Assembly (NCBI RefSeq): GCF_003667705.1
Contig: NZ_CP033019.1
Location: 1-64,000 of the forward strand
Direction: 5' to 3'
Origin: Janthinobacterium agaricidamnosum
GTDB lineage: Bacteria > Pseudomonadota > Gammaproteobacteria > Burkholderiales > Burkholderiaceae_D
DNA length: 64,000 nt
Shown here piece after piece: positions 29,256-39,350 of this stretch (positions within the stretch are counted from its first letter, which is position 1; each line of letters starts with the position of its first letter). The position numbers were made by a program, and so were the translations under genes. The notes below the pieces were generated by a model. The model was not told the origin of the DNA. It searched no databases and saw nothing but the letters and a program-made list of their open reading frames with translations.

Positions 29256-29561
29256 ATGGCCAAACTGTCACTGATTAATCGTGAGATCAAGCGTGCTGAC
29301 CTGGTGGCGAAATTCGCCCCTAAGCGCGAAGCTCTCAAGGCCATCGTCGATGACCAATCGAAATCGGAAGAAGAGCGCTACGAAGCTCGCCTGAAATTGC
29401 AGGCGCTGCCACGTAACTCGAACCCGACGCGTCAACGTAACCGTTGCGCCATCACTGGTCGTCCGCGCGGCACATTCCGTAAATTCGGTCTGGGTCGTAT
29501 CAAGCTCCGTGAATTCGCCATGCGTGGTGAAATTCCGGGTATGACAAAAGCAAGCTGGTAA
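29256..29561 (+). CDS. rpsN: 30S ribosomal protein S14, zinc-independent form
   Basis: 101 residues. It is the long form without the two CxxC pairs of zinc-binding S14, so it should not depend on zinc supply. Starts two bases after rplE. Confidence 0.98.
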   Translation: MAKLSLINREIKRADLVAKFAPKREALKAIVDDQSKSEEERYEARLKLQALPRNSNPTRQRNRCAITGRPRGTFRKFGLGRIKLREFAMRGEIPGMTKASW

Positions 29562-29575
29562 TAGGAGAATATGCA

Positions 29576-29971
29576 ATGAGTATGAGCGATCCTATCGCCG
29601 ATATGCTGACCCGCATTCGCAATGCACAAGGCGTGCAAAAGACGACCGTGGCCATGCCATCGTCGAAAGTCAAAATTGCGATTGCCAGCGTCCTGAAGGA
29701 CGAGGGTTACATTGAAGATTTCGCTGTTGCCGAAGCTGGTGGCAAAGCGGAACTGAAAATCGGTTTGAAGTATTATGTTGGCCGTCCCGTCATTGAGCGC
29801 TTGGAGCGCGTGTCCCGTCCGGGTCTGCGCGTCTACAAGGGTAAAGACGAGATCCCTGTTGTGATGAATGGCTTGGGTGTGGCGATCGTGTCGACTCCGC
29901 AAGGCGTCATGACTGACCGCAAAGCACGCGCTACCGGTGTCGGCGGCGAAGTTATTTGCTACGTGGCTTAA
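29576..29971 (+). CDS. rpsH: 30S ribosomal protein S8
   Basis: 131 residues, central-domain 16S rRNA binder and in E. coli the repressor of the spc operon. The start [16 protein letters not shown] follows AGGAG; the second ATG at 29582 is an alternative. Confidence 0.98.
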   Translation: MSMSDPIADMLTRIRNAQGVQKTTVAMPSSKVKIAIASVLKDEGYIEDFAVAEAGGKAELKIGLKYYVGRPVIERLERVSRPGLRVYKGKDEIPVVMNGLGVAIVSTPQGVMTDRKARATGVGGEVICYVA

Positions 29972-29981
29972 GGAGTTACAC

Positions 29982-30515
29982 ATGTCTCGAGTAGCTAAAA
30001 TGCCTATCGTAGTGCCAGCTGGCGCCGAAGTCGCCATCTCCGCACAAGCGATCACCGTAAAAGGCCCGCTGGGCGTACTTTCCCAGGCCCTCACCGGCCA
30101 GGTCAAAGTGGAAAACAATGCAGGAACCCTGAGTTTCGACGTGGCGAACGACAGCCGCGAAGCCAATGCCATGTCCGGCACGCTGCGCGCACTGGTCAAC
30201 AACATGGTTGTTGGCGTCACCAAGGGTTTCGAGAAAAAGCTGAACCTGGTAGGCGTGGGTTACAAGGCGCAAGCTCAAGGCGACAAGTTGAATCTGTCCC
30301 TGGGTTTCTCGCACCCTGTAGTGCATGACATGCCAGCCGGCGTTACCTGCGCAACACCAACCCCGACCGAGATCCTGATTAAAGGTATCGACCGTCAACA
30401 GGTTGGCCAGGTAGCCGCTGAAGTTCGTGCTTACCGCTCCCCTGAGCCTTACAAGGGCAAGGGCGTTCGCTATGCGGACGAAGTGGTTAAGCTTAAAGAA
30501 ACCAAGAAGAAGTAA
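29982..30515 (+). CDS. rplF: 50S ribosomal protein L6
   Basis: 177 residues. ATG 29982 follows AAGGAGTTACAC. The C-terminal [12 protein letters not shown] motif is intact. Confidence 0.98.
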   Translation: MSRVAKMPIVVPAGAEVAISAQAITVKGPLGVLSQALTGQVKVENNAGTLSFDVANDSREANAMSGTLRALVNNMVVGVTKGFEKKLNLVGVGYKAQAQGDKLNLSLGFSHPVVHDMPAGVTCATPTPTEILIKGIDRQQVGQVAAEVRAYRSPEPYKGKGVRYADEVVKLKETKKK

Positions 30516-30528
30516 TTAGGGGCTGACG

Positions 30529-30891
30529 ATGGATAAGAAAGAATCACGGCTTCGCCGCGGACGCCAAACCCGCATCAAGATTGCGGAATTGAAAGTAAAT
30601 CGCTTGTCGGTGCACCGCACCAACCTGCACATTTACGCCAACCTGATCAGCCCGGACGCTAAAGTCCTGGTTTCGGCCTCGACGGCTGAAGCGGAAGTTC
30701 GCGCTGAACTGGCAGGCCAATCCGGCAAAGGCGGCAATGCCGCTGCTGCAGCCTTGATCGGCAAGCGCGTCGCTGAAAAAGCGTTGAAAGCAGGGATTAC
30801 CGAAGTTGCGTTTGACCGCTCCGGTTTCCGTTACCACGGCCGTGTGAAAGCGTTGGCAGAAGCCGCACGCGAAGCCGGTCTGAAGTTCTAA
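30529..30891 (+). CDS. rplR: 50S ribosomal protein L18
   Basis: 120 residues, 5S rRNA binder, ending [20 protein letters not shown] and a short tail. Confidence 0.98.
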   Translation: MDKKESRLRRGRQTRIKIAELKVNRLSVHRTNLHIYANLISPDAKVLVSASTAEAEVRAELAGQSGKGGNAAAAALIGKRVAEKALKAGITEVAFDRSGFRYHGRVKALAEAAREAGLKF

Positions 30892-30900
30892 GGATCAATC

Positions 30901-31419
30901 ATGGCAAAAATGCAAGCAAAAATGCAAAGCGACAAGCCGGATGATGGCATGCGCGAAAAAATGATCGCGATCAACCGCGTGACCAAAGTGGTCAAGGGTG
31001 GTCGTATCATGGGTTTCGCCGCGCTGACCGTAGTTGGTGATGGCGATGGCCGCGTCGGCATGGGCAAGGGCAAATCGAAAGAAGTGCCAGTTGGCGTGCA
31101 GAAGGCAATGGAAGAAGCCCGTCGCAACCTGATCAAAGTACCGCTCAAAAACGGCACCTTGCATCACACGGTTGTTGGTCGTCACGGCGCCTCCAAGGTC
31201 CTGATGAACCCAGCTAAGCCTGGTACTGGCGTTATCGCTGGTGGCGCAATGCGCGCTATCTTCGAAGTGATGGGCGTGACGGACGTGGTGGCGAAATCCA
31301 CCGGTTCGAACAACCCATACAACCTGGTACGCGCTACGCTGGACGGCCTGTCGAAAATGAGCACTGCTTCCGATATCGCTGCCAAACGCGGCAAGTCGGT
31401 CGAAGACATTCTGGCTTAA
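30901..31419 (+). CDS. rpsE: 30S ribosomal protein S5
   Basis: 172 residues, decoding fidelity. The spectinomycin-loop region ([19 protein letters not shown]) is unaltered, predicting sensitivity. Confidence 0.98.
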   Translation: MAKMQAKMQSDKPDDGMREKMIAINRVTKVVKGGRIMGFAALTVVGDGDGRVGMGKGKSKEVPVGVQKAMEEARRNLIKVPLKNGTLHHTVVGRHGASKVLMNPAKPGTGVIAGGAMRAIFEVMGVTDVVAKSTGSNNPYNLVRATLDGLSKMSTASDIAAKRGKSVEDILA

Positions 31420-31429
31420 GGTGGACAAA

Positions 31430-31609
31430 ATGACAAACACAGTCAAAGTGCAATTGGTCAAGGGCTTGATCGGTACGCGCGAATCGCATCGCGCTACCGT
31501 GCGCGGTCTGGGTCTGCGTCGTGTAAATTCGGTTTCCGAATTGCAAGACACCCCATCCGTACGCGGCATGATCAATAAAGTATCGTATCTCGTTAAAGTT
31601 GTCGGGTAA
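31430..31609 (+). CDS. rpmD: 50S ribosomal protein L30
   Basis: 59 residues. ATG 31430 ([15 protein letters not shown]) fits the family; an in-frame upstream ATG at 31421 would leave no room for the AAGGTGG ribosome site. Confidence 0.97.
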   Translation: MTNTVKVQLVKGLIGTRESHRATVRGLGLRRVNSVSELQDTPSVRGMINKVSYLVKVVG

Positions 31610-31639
31610 GCCTTCGGGCTTACACGAACGGAGCAAATC

Positions 31640-32071
31640 ATGGAATTGAATACTATTGCACCAGCCGAAGGCGCTAAGCACTACAAGCGTCGCGTCGGTC
31701 GCGGTATCGGCTCCGGCCTGGGTAAAACCTCGGGTCGTGGTCACAAAGGTCAGAAATCGCGTTCGGGCGGCTTTCATAAAGTCGGTTTCGAAGGCGGTCA
31801 GATGCCTCTGCAACGCCGTCTGCCTAAGCGCGGTTTCAAATCGATGCACGCAACCTTCAAAGCTGAAGTGCGCCTGTCCGATCTGAACAACCTGGCTGTT
31901 GGCGATGTCGACATTCTGGTCTTGAAGCAAGCTGGCGTTCTGGGCGTGTTGGCCCGTGACGTGCGCGTGATCTTGTCCGGCGAAATCACCAAAGCGGTGA
32001 ATTTGAAGGGCTTGAAAGTGTCCGCTGGCGCGAAAGCAGCCATCGAAGCAGCCGGCGGCTCGGTAGCCTGA
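31640..32071 (+). CDS. rplO: 50S ribosomal protein L15
   Basis: 143 residues with the conserved Gly-rich N-terminus ([19 protein letters not shown]). ACGGAG site. Confidence 0.98.
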   Translation: MELNTIAPAEGAKHYKRRVGRGIGSGLGKTSGRGHKGQKSRSGGFHKVGFEGGQMPLQRRLPKRGFKSMHATFKAEVRLSDLNNLAVGDVDILVLKQAGVLGVLARDVRVILSGEITKAVNLKGLKVSAGAKAAIEAAGGSVA

Positions 32072-32103
32072 GTTGACCGCTAACAGCTTGATCGGAGCGA
32101 AAA

Positions 32104-33438
32104 TTGGCGACTAATCCACAACTTGCTAAAAGTGCAGCGGCCGGTTTCCCTTGGGGACGGCTCTGGTTTTTGCTTGGCGCATTGGTGGTTTATCGTATCG
32201 GTGCTCACGTCCCGGTTCCCGGGATTGACCCGACACAATTAGCCTCGCTGTTCAAGGAGCACGAAGGCGGCGTCCTGGGCATGTTCAACATGTTCTCGGG
32301 CGGTGCCTTGTCTCGTTTTACAGTGTTTGCGCTGGGTATCATGCCTTATATCTCGGCCTCGATCATCATGCAATTGCTGTCGATCGTGTCACCGCAGATG
32401 GAAGCGTTGAAAAAAGAAGGCGAAGCAGGTCGTCGCAAGATCACCCAGTACACCCGGTATTTCACGGTTGCCCTGGCACTGTTCCAAGCGTTAGGCATTG
32501 CAGTCGCACTGGAGTCGCAAGCTGGTCTGGTGTTGGAACCTGGTCTTGCATTCCGCTTCGTGACGGTCGTCACTTTGTTGACCGGAACAATGTTTTTGAT
32601 GTGGTTGGGTGAGCAAATTACCGAGCGTGGCTTGGGGAATGGCATCTCGATCATCATTTTTGCCGGGATTGCAGCAGGTCTGCCGTCGGCGTTGGGTGGC
32701 TTGTTCACTCAGGTGTCGAATGGTTCGATCGGCAGCTTCAGCGCGATTTTCATCGTGATTCTGGTAGCACTGGTAACGTACTTCGTTGTATTCGTCGAAC
32801 GTGGTCAGCGCAAAATATTGGTCAATTACGCGAAGCGCCAGGTAGGCAACAAGATTTATGGCGGTCAAACCAGCCATTTGCCGTTGAAGCTGAACATGGC
32901 CGGCGTGATCCCGCCGATCTTTGCTTCTTCGATCATCTTGTTCCCGGCCACTATCGTGGACTGGTTTTCAAAGGGCGCCGACAACGCTAACCCTGCGGTG
33001 CGGTTCTTGAAAGATTTGGCAGCATCGATGGGGCCTGGTGAGCCTATCCATGCGCTGTTGTACGCAGTGGCGATCGTGTTTTTCTGTTTCTTCTATACAG
33101 CGCTGGTATTTAACAGCAAGGAAACAGCGGATAACTTGAAGAAAAGCGGTGCGTTCATTCCCGGGATCCGTCCAGGCGAGCAGACAGCCCGTTACATCGA
33201 CAAGATCCTGACACGCTTGACACTTGCCGGCGCAGTCTACATCACCCTGGTGTGTTTATTGCCGGAATTTATGCAAGCCCAGTGGAAAGTACCATTCTAT
33301 TTCGGCGGTACTTCTTTATTGATTATTGTAGTTGTCACCATGGATTTCATGGCGCAAGTACAGAACTACGTGATGTCGCAGCAATATGATTCGCTGCTGC
33401 GCAAAGCAAATTTCAAGGGCGGAATTCCGACGCGTTAA
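32104..33438 (+). CDS. secY: Preprotein translocase subunit SecY (TTG start)
   Basis: Core of the SecYEG channel, 444 residues with ten membrane helices. The start codon is TTG at 32104 (reading [15 protein letters not shown]), preceded by CGGAG. The plug region and helix 2 ([19 protein letters not shown]) and the C5 loop ([11 protein letters not shown]) are conserved. Located between rplO and infA as in other betaproteobacteria. Confidence 0.98.
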   Translation: MATNPQLAKSAAAGFPWGRLWFLLGALVVYRIGAHVPVPGIDPTQLASLFKEHEGGVLGMFNMFSGGALSRFTVFALGIMPYISASIIMQLLSIVSPQMEALKKEGEAGRRKITQYTRYFTVALALFQALGIAVALESQAGLVLEPGLAFRFVTVVTLLTGTMFLMWLGEQITERGLGNGISIIIFAGIAAGLPSALGGLFTQVSNGSIGSFSAIFIVILVALVTYFVVFVERGQRKILVNYAKRQVGNKIYGGQTSHLPLKLNMAGVIPPIFASSIILFPATIVDWFSKGADNANPAVRFLKDLAASMGPGEPIHALLYAVAIVFFCFFYTALVFNSKETADNLKKSGAFIPGIRPGEQTARYIDKILTRLTLAGAVYITLVCLLPEFMQAQWKVPFYFGGTSLLIIVVVTMDFMAQVQNYVMSQQYDSLLRKANFKGGIPTR

Positions 33439-33456
33439 GCGCGGTAAACATACCGA

Positions 33457-33675
33457 ATGGCAAAAGACGACGTCATACAGATGCAGGGCGAGATTCTTGA
33501 GAATCTCCCAAATGCAACATTTCGAGTGAAGCTGGAGAACGGACACGTGGTGCTCGGGCATATTTCAGGTAAAATGCGGATGAACTATATTCGCATTCTC
33601 CCTGGAGACAAGGTGACGGTGGAGTTAACGCCGTACGACCTGAGCCGAGCCCGCATTGTGTTCCGTACCAAGTAA
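33457..33675 (+). CDS. infA: Translation initiation factor IF-1
   Basis: 72 residues, OB-fold A-site factor ([19 protein letters not shown]). The ribosome site is weak (GCGGTAAACATACCGA). Confidence 0.98.
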   Translation: MAKDDVIQMQGEILENLPNATFRVKLENGHVVLGHISGKMRMNYIRILPGDKVTVELTPYDLSRARIVFRTK

Positions 33676-33717
33676 CACACTGAATCAAACCAAAGAAGCG
33701 AAAGAAAGAGCCCCAAA

Positions 33718-33831
33718 ATGAAAGTTCTCGCATCAGTCAAGCGGATCTGCCGCAACTGCAAGATCATCAAGCGCAAAGGCGTAGTCCGCGTAATCTGCGT
33801 GGAACCACGTCACAAGCAGCGTCAAGGTTAA
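33718..33831 (+). CDS. rpmJ: 50S ribosomal protein L36, zinc-binding form
   Basis: Only 37 codons plus stop (ATG 33718). Zinc ligands are Cys11, Cys14, Cys27 and His32, so this is the zinc-containing form. Standard position between infA and rpsM. Confidence 0.97.
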   Translation: MKVLASVKRICRNCKIIKRKGVVRVICVEPRHKQRQG

Positions 33832-33845
33832 TCGAGGAATAACAA

Positions 33846-34211
33846 ATGGCACGTATTGCAGGGGTTAATATCCCAAATCATCAGCATACCGTTATCGGCC
33901 TGACGGCCATCTACGGTGTGGGCCGTCCACGCGCAGAGAAAATCTGTGCATCGACCGGTGTAGCAACCAACAAAAAGATCAAAGATCTGGATGACAGCGA
34001 ACTGGAAAAACTGCGCGATGAAGTAGGTAAATTCATCGTCGAAGGCGATCTGCGTCGTGAACTGTCCATGAACATCAAGCGTTTGATGGATCTGGGTTGC
34101 TACCGCGGCATGCGTCATCGTAAGGGTCTGCCTTGCCGTGGCCAGCGTACGCGTACGAACGCACGTACCCGCAAGGGACCGCGTAAAGCCGCTCAATCGC
34201 TGAAAAAATAA
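33846..34211 (+). CDS. rpsM: 30S ribosomal protein S13
   Basis: 121 residues, head protein contacting the large subunit and P-site tRNA. Starts [18 protein letters not shown] and ends in a basic tail. Confidence 0.98.
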   Translation: MARIAGVNIPNHQHTVIGLTAIYGVGRPRAEKICASTGVATNKKIKDLDDSELEKLRDEVGKFIVEGDLRRELSMNIKRLMDLGCYRGMRHRKGLPCRGQRTRTNARTRKGPRKAAQSLKK

Positions 34212-34228
34212 TCCGCTAGGGAATAATT

Positions 34229-34633
34229 ATGGCTAAGTCGCAAAATAACGCCGCATCAGCACGCGTGCGTAAAAAAGTTAAAAAGAACGTCGCTGAAGGC
34301 ATCGCACATGTCCACGCATCGTTCAATAACACCATCATTACCATCACCGATCGTCAAGGCAATGCCTTGTCGTGGGCTACCTCCGGCGGTGCAGGCTTCA
34401 AGGGTTCGCGTAAATCGACCCCGTTCGCAGCGCAGGTCGCCGCGGAAGCCGCTGGTAAAGTGGCTGTTGAGTGTGGCGTCAAGAACCTGGAAGTACGTAT
34501 CAAGGGCCCAGGTCCTGGTCGTGAATCCGCCGTTCGCGCGCTGAACAACCTGGGCATCAAGATCACCGAGATCCAGGACGTGACGCCGGTACCGCACAAC
34601 GGTTGCCGTCCACCGAAACGTCGTCGTATCTAA
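34229..34633 (+). CDS. rpsK: 30S ribosomal protein S11
   Basis: 134 residues, platform protein, with the conserved C-terminus [18 protein letters not shown]. Followed by a small UUCG-type stem-loop and a 258-base gap before rpsD. Confidence 0.98.
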   Translation: MAKSQNNAASARVRKKVKKNVAEGIAHVHASFNNTIITITDRQGNALSWATSGGAGFKGSRKSTPFAAQVAAEAAGKVAVECGVKNLEVRIKGPGPGRESAVRALNNLGIKITEIQDVTPVPHNGCRPPKRRRI

Positions 34634-34648
34634 GATAGTGTTGCAGAG

Positions 34649-34662
34649 GGCGCTTCGGCGCC
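34649..34662 (+). other. Tetraloop hairpin after rpsK
   Basis: GGCGC-TTCG-GCGCC, a very stable stem with a UUCG loop. No T-tract follows, so it may be a processing or stability element. Confidence 0.4.
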
Positions 34663-34732
34663 AGCTGCTTTGCTGTCTGTTGTAACTCAGTACAGTTGTG
34701 TGAAAACGCTGGAGCAGGGAGCCGGAAACGGT

Positions 34733-34781
34733 TATACTGCCCGGCTGTTCTTGCCTGTCAAATTCTGTTTGACGGGTTTTT
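34733..34781 (+). promoter_or_regulatory. Possible promoter with attenuator before rpsD
   Basis: A TATACT -10 box (34733-34738, weak -35) is followed by CCTGTCAAA-TTCTG-TTTGACGGG (34754-34776) and TTTTTCGTTTT. The hairpin has the form of an intrinsic terminator placed about 10 bases after the predicted transcript start and 115 bases before rpsD. Confidence 0.45.
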
Positions 34782-34891
34782 CGTTTTCAGCCACCGTCTG
34801 ATTGAAACCAAATCAGACTAGCGCCTAACCGCATCAGTGTGTTTGATCATGCATGTGGCTGGGGCGTTATCATTTAAAAAAAGGAAGTATC

Positions 34892-35515
34892 GTGGCACGT
34901 TATATCGGACCTAAAGCAAAACTTTCCCGCCGTGAAGGTACAGACCTGTTCCTGAAGAGCGCCCGTCGCTCGCTGGACAGCAAGTGCAAACTGGACGTCA
35001 AGCCAGGCCAGCACGGTGTCAAATCCGGCGCCCGCACCTCGGACTACGGTAACCAACTGCGCGAAAAGCAAAAAGTCAAGCGCATGTACGGCGTGCTGGA
35101 ACGTCAATTCCGCCGCTACTTCGCTGAAGCAGACCGTCGTAAAGGCAACACCGGCGAAACGCTGTTGAAGTTGCTGGAAACGCGTCTGGACAACGTTTGC
35201 TACCGCATGGGCTTTGGCTCGACCCGCGCTGAAGCGCGTCAATTGGTCAGCCACAAAGCGTTCACCGTGAACGGTATCGTTGTGAACATCGCTTCGTACG
35301 CAGTCAAAGTTGGCGACATCGTTGCTGTTCGTGAAAAATCGAAAAAGCAAGTGCGTATCGTTGAAGCACTGTCGCTGGCTGAACAAGTTGGTATGCCTAG
35401 CTGGGTTTCGGTTGATGCCAAGAAAATGGAAGGTACCTTCAAGTCCCTGCCAGAGCGTAACGAAATCGCTAACGACGTCAACGAATCGCTGATCGTCGAG
35501 CTGTACTCGCGTTAA
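34892..35515 (+). CDS. rpsD: 30S ribosomal protein S4 (GTG start)
   Basis: 207 residues, 16S rRNA 5'-domain binder and in E. coli the repressor of the alpha operon. The start is GTG at 34892 (reading [16 protein letters not shown]) after AAAAAAAGGAAG; the upstream ATG at 34853 would add 13 foreign residues. S4 domain visible at [25 protein letters not shown]. Confidence 0.97.
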   Translation: MARYIGPKAKLSRREGTDLFLKSARRSLDSKCKLDVKPGQHGVKSGARTSDYGNQLREKQKVKRMYGVLERQFRRYFAEADRRKGNTGETLLKLLETRLDNVCYRMGFGSTRAEARQLVSHKAFTVNGIVVNIASYAVKVGDIVAVREKSKKQVRIVEALSLAEQVGMPSWVSVDAKKMEGTFKSLPERNEIANDVNESLIVELYSR

Positions 35516-35537
35516 TAGTAGTCAGTAGCAAGATCTC

Positions 35538-35568
35538 CGCCCACTTTGCTTTTGTAAAGTGGGCGTTT
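35538..35568 (+). terminator. Terminator-like hairpin between rpsD and rpoA
   Basis: CGCCCACTTT (35538-35547) pairs perfectly with AAAGTGGGCG (35556-35565), followed by only TTT. Partial termination or processing is likely. Confidence 0.5.
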
Positions 35569-35626
35569 CACTAATGCCATCAGCCTTATCGGTGTAATGA
35601 GCCGAGGGTATTGAAAAGGACATTTC

Positions 35627-36604
35627 ATGCAAAACAGTTTGTTGAAGCCACGTATTATCGATGTTGAAGCTCTCGGTGCAGGTCACGCCAAGGTCGTGAT
35701 GGAACCGTTCGAGCGCGGCTATGGCCACACATTGGGTAACGCGTTGCGCCGCGTTCTGCTGTCGTCGATGGTGGGCTACGCGCCGACCGAAGTGACGATC
35801 GCTGGCGTCGTCCACGAATATTCCTCCCTCGATGGCGTGCAAGAAGACGTCGTCGATCTGTTGCTGAACTTGAAGGGTGTGGTTTTCAAAGTCCACAACC
35901 GCGATTCGGTAACTCTGACCCTGAAAAAAGAAGGCGAAGGCGCGATCCTGGCCTCCGACATCGACCTGCCGCATGACGTCGAACTGATCAACCCTGACCA
36001 CGTGATCGCCCACCTGACCGCTGGTGGCAAGCTGGACATGCAGATCAAGGTTGAAAAAGGCCGCGGCTACGTTCCTGGTAACGTGCGTCGCCTGTCGGAA
36101 GACACGAACAAGACCATCGGCCGCATCATTCTCGATGCATCGTTCTCGCCAGTGCGCCGCGTATCGTACTTCGTTGAATCGGCCCGCGTTGAACAGCGTA
36201 CCGACCTGGACAAGCTGATCATCAACATCGAAACCAACGGCGTGATCTCGCCGGAAGAAGCGATCCGCCAGTCGGCCCGCGTCCTGGTGGACCAGTTGAA
36301 TGTGTTCGCTGCCCTGGAAGGCACGGAAGCTGCCGCCGAAGCGCCATCGCGCGCTCCGCTGGTCGATCCTATCCTGTTGCGTCCAGTCGACGATCTGGAG
36401 TTGACCGTGCGTTCGGCGAACTGCCTGAAAGCGGAAAACATCTACTACATCGGCGACCTGATCCAACGTTCGGAAAACGAACTGCTGAAAACGCCAAATC
36501 TGGGCCGCAAGTCCCTGAACGAAATCAAGGAAGTGCTGGCATCGCGCGGCTTGACCTTGGGCATGAAGCTGGAAAACTGGCCGCCTGCCGGCCTGGAAAA
36601 GTAA
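35627..36604 (+). CDS. rpoA: DNA-directed RNA polymerase subunit alpha
   Basis: 325 residues. The N-terminal dimerisation domain carries [17 protein letters not shown]. The C-terminal domain (from about residue 250) carries the UP-element and activator-binding helix ([17 protein letters not shown]). AAAAGGAC ribosome site. Confidence 0.98.
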   Translation: MQNSLLKPRIIDVEALGAGHAKVVMEPFERGYGHTLGNALRRVLLSSMVGYAPTEVTIAGVVHEYSSLDGVQEDVVDLLLNLKGVVFKVHNRDSVTLTLKKEGEGAILASDIDLPHDVELINPDHVIAHLTAGGKLDMQIKVEKGRGYVPGNVRRLSEDTNKTIGRIILDASFSPVRRVSYFVESARVEQRTDLDKLIINIETNGVISPEEAIRQSARVLVDQLNVFAALEGTEAAAEAPSRAPLVDPILLRPVDDLELTVRSANCLKAENIYYIGDLIQRSENELLKTPNLGRKSLNEIKEVLASRGLTLGMKLENWPPAGLEK

Positions 36605-36623
36605 TTCGTAGTTGTAGCAAACT

Positions 36624-36656
36624 GCCTGGGACAGGTGTCCCAGGCTTTTATTTTGT
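36624..36656 (+). terminator. Terminator between rpoA and rplQ
   Basis: GCCTGGGACA-GG-TGTCCCAGGC, perfect stem (36624-36645), followed by TTTTATTTTG. It would separate rplQ from rpoA or dampen it. Confidence 0.65.
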
Positions 36657-36737
36657 AGTACCAAACCGGCCCGCGATGAAGCTTCTGCCTCATTGATCGA
36701 AGAGCTGGAATTTAAACACTCACCGAAAGGATTTATC

Positions 36738-37130
36738 ATGCGTCACGGTCACGGCCTCCGTAAACTGAATCGTACCTCGTCCCACCGTCTGGCAATGCTG
36801 CGCAACATGACAGTATCGCTGCTGCGTCACGAAGCGATCAAAACCACCCTGCCAAAAGCAAAAGAACTGCGCCGCGTTGTCGAGCCAATTCTGACCCTGG
36901 GCAAAACCGACTCCCTGGCAAACAAGCGTCTGGCCTTCAACCGCCTGCGCGACCGTGAAATGGTCGTCAAACTGTTCGCTGAACTGGGCCCACGTTTCGC
37001 CAACCGTAACGGTGGTTATGTGCGTATCCTGAAAATGGGTTTCCGCGTCGGCGATAACGCTCCTATGGCGTTCGTTGAACTGATGGATCGTCCAGATACG
37101 ACCGAAGCAGTTGAAGTTGCTGGCGAGTAA
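36738..37130 (+). CDS. rplQ: 50S ribosomal protein L17
   Basis: 130 residues, beginning [20 protein letters not shown] 36738 follows GAAAGGATTTATC. Last gene of the alpha operon. Confidence 0.98.
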   Translation: MRHGHGLRKLNRTSSHRLAMLRNMTVSLLRHEAIKTTLPKAKELRRVVEPILTLGKTDSLANKRLAFNRLRDREMVVKLFAELGPRFANRNGGYVRILKMGFRVGDNAPMAFVELMDRPDTTEAVEVAGE

Positions 37131-37150
37131 TCCCAGTAATTGCATCTGAG

Positions 37151-37178
37151 AAAGCCAGGCCTAGCCTGGCTTTTTTGT
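37151..37178 (+). terminator. Terminator after rplQ
   Basis: AGCCAGGC-CTA-GCCTGGCT with a run of Ts. It ends the ribosomal superoperon. Confidence 0.8.
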
Positions 37179-37288
37179 TTTCTGCTGCAGCTATCCTTTC
37201 AGCGGTGTACTATTCTTCTTTCGCGCCGGCTCGGCACAAGCGCTGCCTGCTCCGCGCGTCCTCCGTCGAATGGTCGAAAAGGTAGTTC

Positions 37289-39238
37289 ATGTCCCGTTTC
37301 CCCTCCAGCGCCTCCGCGCGCGCCGCTCCATTACATCAATTGCTGATCTGGCTTGCCGCCTGTTTGCTGCTGGCCATGGCCGTCTTCGGCGCCAGTCATG
37401 CCCGCGCCGACGATGAGTTCCTCGATCCGGAACTGGCGTTCAAGTTTTCCGCCCGCATGCAGGATCCGTCCACCATCGCCGTCACCTACGTGATCGCCGA
37501 CGGCTACTATATGTACCACGAGCGCTTCAAGTTCGAGGCCGTGGGCGCCAAGCTGGGCACGCCCGTGTATCCGGCTGGCAAGGTCAAGTTTGACGACACC
37601 TTCCAGAAGAATGTGGAAACCTTCCGCAAGACCCTGACCATCACCATTCCCGTTGCGGCGGCCGGGGCGTTCACCCTGAAGGCGACGGGCCAGGGCTGCT
37701 CCGACAAGGGCCTGTGCTATGCGCCGCAGGATGCGACAGCCCAGCTGGTGGGCGGGGGCGGCGGCCAGAGCGTGGCGCCCGGCGCGGGCCTGCCGTCGAA
37801 ATTCGCTCTGCCGGCCGCGCCGGCAGTCGACACGGCGGCCGTCAACGGTCCGCAGGCGCAGGCGTCGCCCGGTGTGTCCGTGCTGAGCATTCCCCAGGCC
37901 GATATCACCAGCACGTCCGAGCCGGTAGCGGCGGCGCCCGTGGCGGCAAGCGCCGCACCCGCGCAAAGCGAGATGGGCAAGATCGAGGCGGCCCTGAAGG
38001 GCGGCAAGCTCCTCGTCATCGTGCCCCTGTTCATGCTGCTGGGCCTGGGGCTGGCGTTTACGCCGTGCGTGCTGCCGATGGTGCCGATTTTGTCGTCGAT
38101 CATCATCGGCGATGGCGCCAAGGTCAGCCGCTCACGCGGCTTGCTGCTGTCGCTGACCTACGCGCTGGGCATGGCCATCGTCTACACGGCGCTGGGCGTG
38201 GCGGCTGGCCTGGCGGGTGAAGGCCTGGCGGCGCAACTGCAAAACCCGTGGGTGCTGGGCTTCTTTGCCTTGCTGATGGCGGGCCTGGCCTTGTCGATGT
38301 TCGGTTTTTATGAGCTGCAAGTGCCGGCTTTCCTGCAAGGCAAGCTGACGAGCGTATCGAACCAGCAATCGTCGGGCCGCCTGGCGGGCGTGTTCGTCAT
38401 GGGCGCCATTTCCGCGCTGATCGTGGGACCCTGCGTGGCCGCGCCGCTGGCCGGCGCCTTGCTGTACATCAGCCAGACGCGCGACGTCGTCATCGGCGGC
38501 AGCGCCCTGTTTGCCATGGCCGTGGGCATGAGCGTGCCGCTGCTGCTGGTGGGCGTGTCGGCCGGCACCTTGCTGCCGCGCGCCGGCGCGTGGATGGATG
38601 CCGTCAAACGCTTCTTTGGCGTGCTGCAGCTGGGCGTGGCCTGGTGGCTGGTCTCGCCCGTGCTGCCGGGCGCCGTGCAGATGCTGGGCTGGACGGTCTT
38701 GTTGGTCGGCTACGGCATGTATCTGCTGGTGGGCAAGAGCGGCGCGCAACACGCCTGGGTGGCCAAGGCCTTCGGCCTCGTGTTTGCCGTGCTGGGCGCG
38801 ATGCAGCTGGTAGGCGTGGCCAGCGGTGGCCGCGATCCGCTGGCGCCGCTGGCACACCTCGGCGGTGGCCAGGTGCACGCGCAACCGTTTACGCGGGTAA
38901 AGACCGTGGCGCAGCTCGATGCGGCGCTGGCGCAGCTGGGTGGCAAGCCGGCCTTGCTGGACTTTTATGCGGACTGGTGCGTGTCGTGCATCGAGATGGA
39001 AAAACTGACGTTCGTCGACCCCGCCGTGCGCGCGAAGATGGAGCAAGCCGTGCTGCTGCAGGTGGACGTGACGGCCAATGACGCGGACGACAAGGCCATG
39101 CTGAAACGTTTTCAGCTGTTCGGCCCGCCGGGCATCATCATGTTCAACCCGCAGGGGCAGGAAATCGCCCAGTCGCGCGTGATCGGCTTCCAGAACGCTG
39201 CCACCTTCCTGACTTCGTTGCGCAAGCTCGAGCAGTAG
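37289..39238 (+). CDS. dsbD: Thiol:disulfide interchange protein DsbD
   Basis: 649 residues; carries electrons from cytoplasmic thioredoxin across the inner membrane to periplasmic DsbC, DsbG and the cytochrome c maturation system. Signal peptide to about residue 41 (ASHARA). N-terminal domain with Cys137 and Cys143; a low-complexity linker; eight membrane helices with Cys260 (FTPCVLP) and Cys382 (GPCVAAP); a C-terminal thioredoxin domain with Cys564-V-S-Cys567. All three redox pairs are present, so it should be active. In this window it could supply reductant for the ResB/CcsA system. Confidence 0.95.
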   Translation: MSRFPSSASARAAPLHQLLIWLAACLLLAMAVFGASHARADDEFLDPELAFKFSARMQDPSTIAVTYVIADGYYMYHERFKFEAVGAKLGTPVYPAGKVKFDDTFQKNVETFRKTLTITIPVAAAGAFTLKATGQGCSDKGLCYAPQDATAQLVGGGGGQSVAPGAGLPSKFALPAAPAVDTAAVNGPQAQASPGVSVLSIPQADITSTSEPVAAAPVAASAAPAQSEMGKIEAALKGGKLLVIVPLFMLLGLGLAFTPCVLPMVPILSSIIIGDGAKVSRSRGLLLSLTYALGMAIVYTALGVAAGLAGEGLAAQLQNPWVLGFFALLMAGLALSMFGFYELQVPAFLQGKLTSVSNQQSSGRLAGVFVMGAISALIVGPCVAAPLAGALLYISQTRDVVIGGSALFAMAVGMSVPLLLVGVSAGTLLPRAGAWMDAVKRFFGVLQLGVAWWLVSPVLPGAVQMLGWTVLLVGYGMYLLVGKSGAQHAWVAKAFGLVFAVLGAMQLVGVASGGRDPLAPLAHLGGGQVHAQPFTRVKTVAQLDAALAQLGGKPALLDFYADWCVSCIEMEKLTFVDPAVRAKMEQAVLLQVDVTANDADDKAMLKRFQLFGPPGIIMFNPQGQEIAQSRVIGFQNAATFLTSLRKLEQ

Positions 39239-39239
39239 G

Positions 39240-39350
39240 AGGGGCAGGTCGGGTAGCTCGGGTTAGCCCGTCAGGGCGTAACCCGACGCCACCGCATACG
39301 TCAACCATGTTGTCGGATGACGCGGCGTTGCCGCTAATCCGACCTACGAT
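39240..39350. repeat. REP-like double hairpin, copy 1
   Basis: Two adjacent imperfect palindromes built from CGGGTTA.../...GTAACCCG (39257-39285) and GTCGGATGACGCGGC/GCCGC.AATCCGAC, ending CTACG. They lie between the convergent dsbD and Spy-like genes. A related unit occurs at 55183-55245. Confidence 0.6.
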
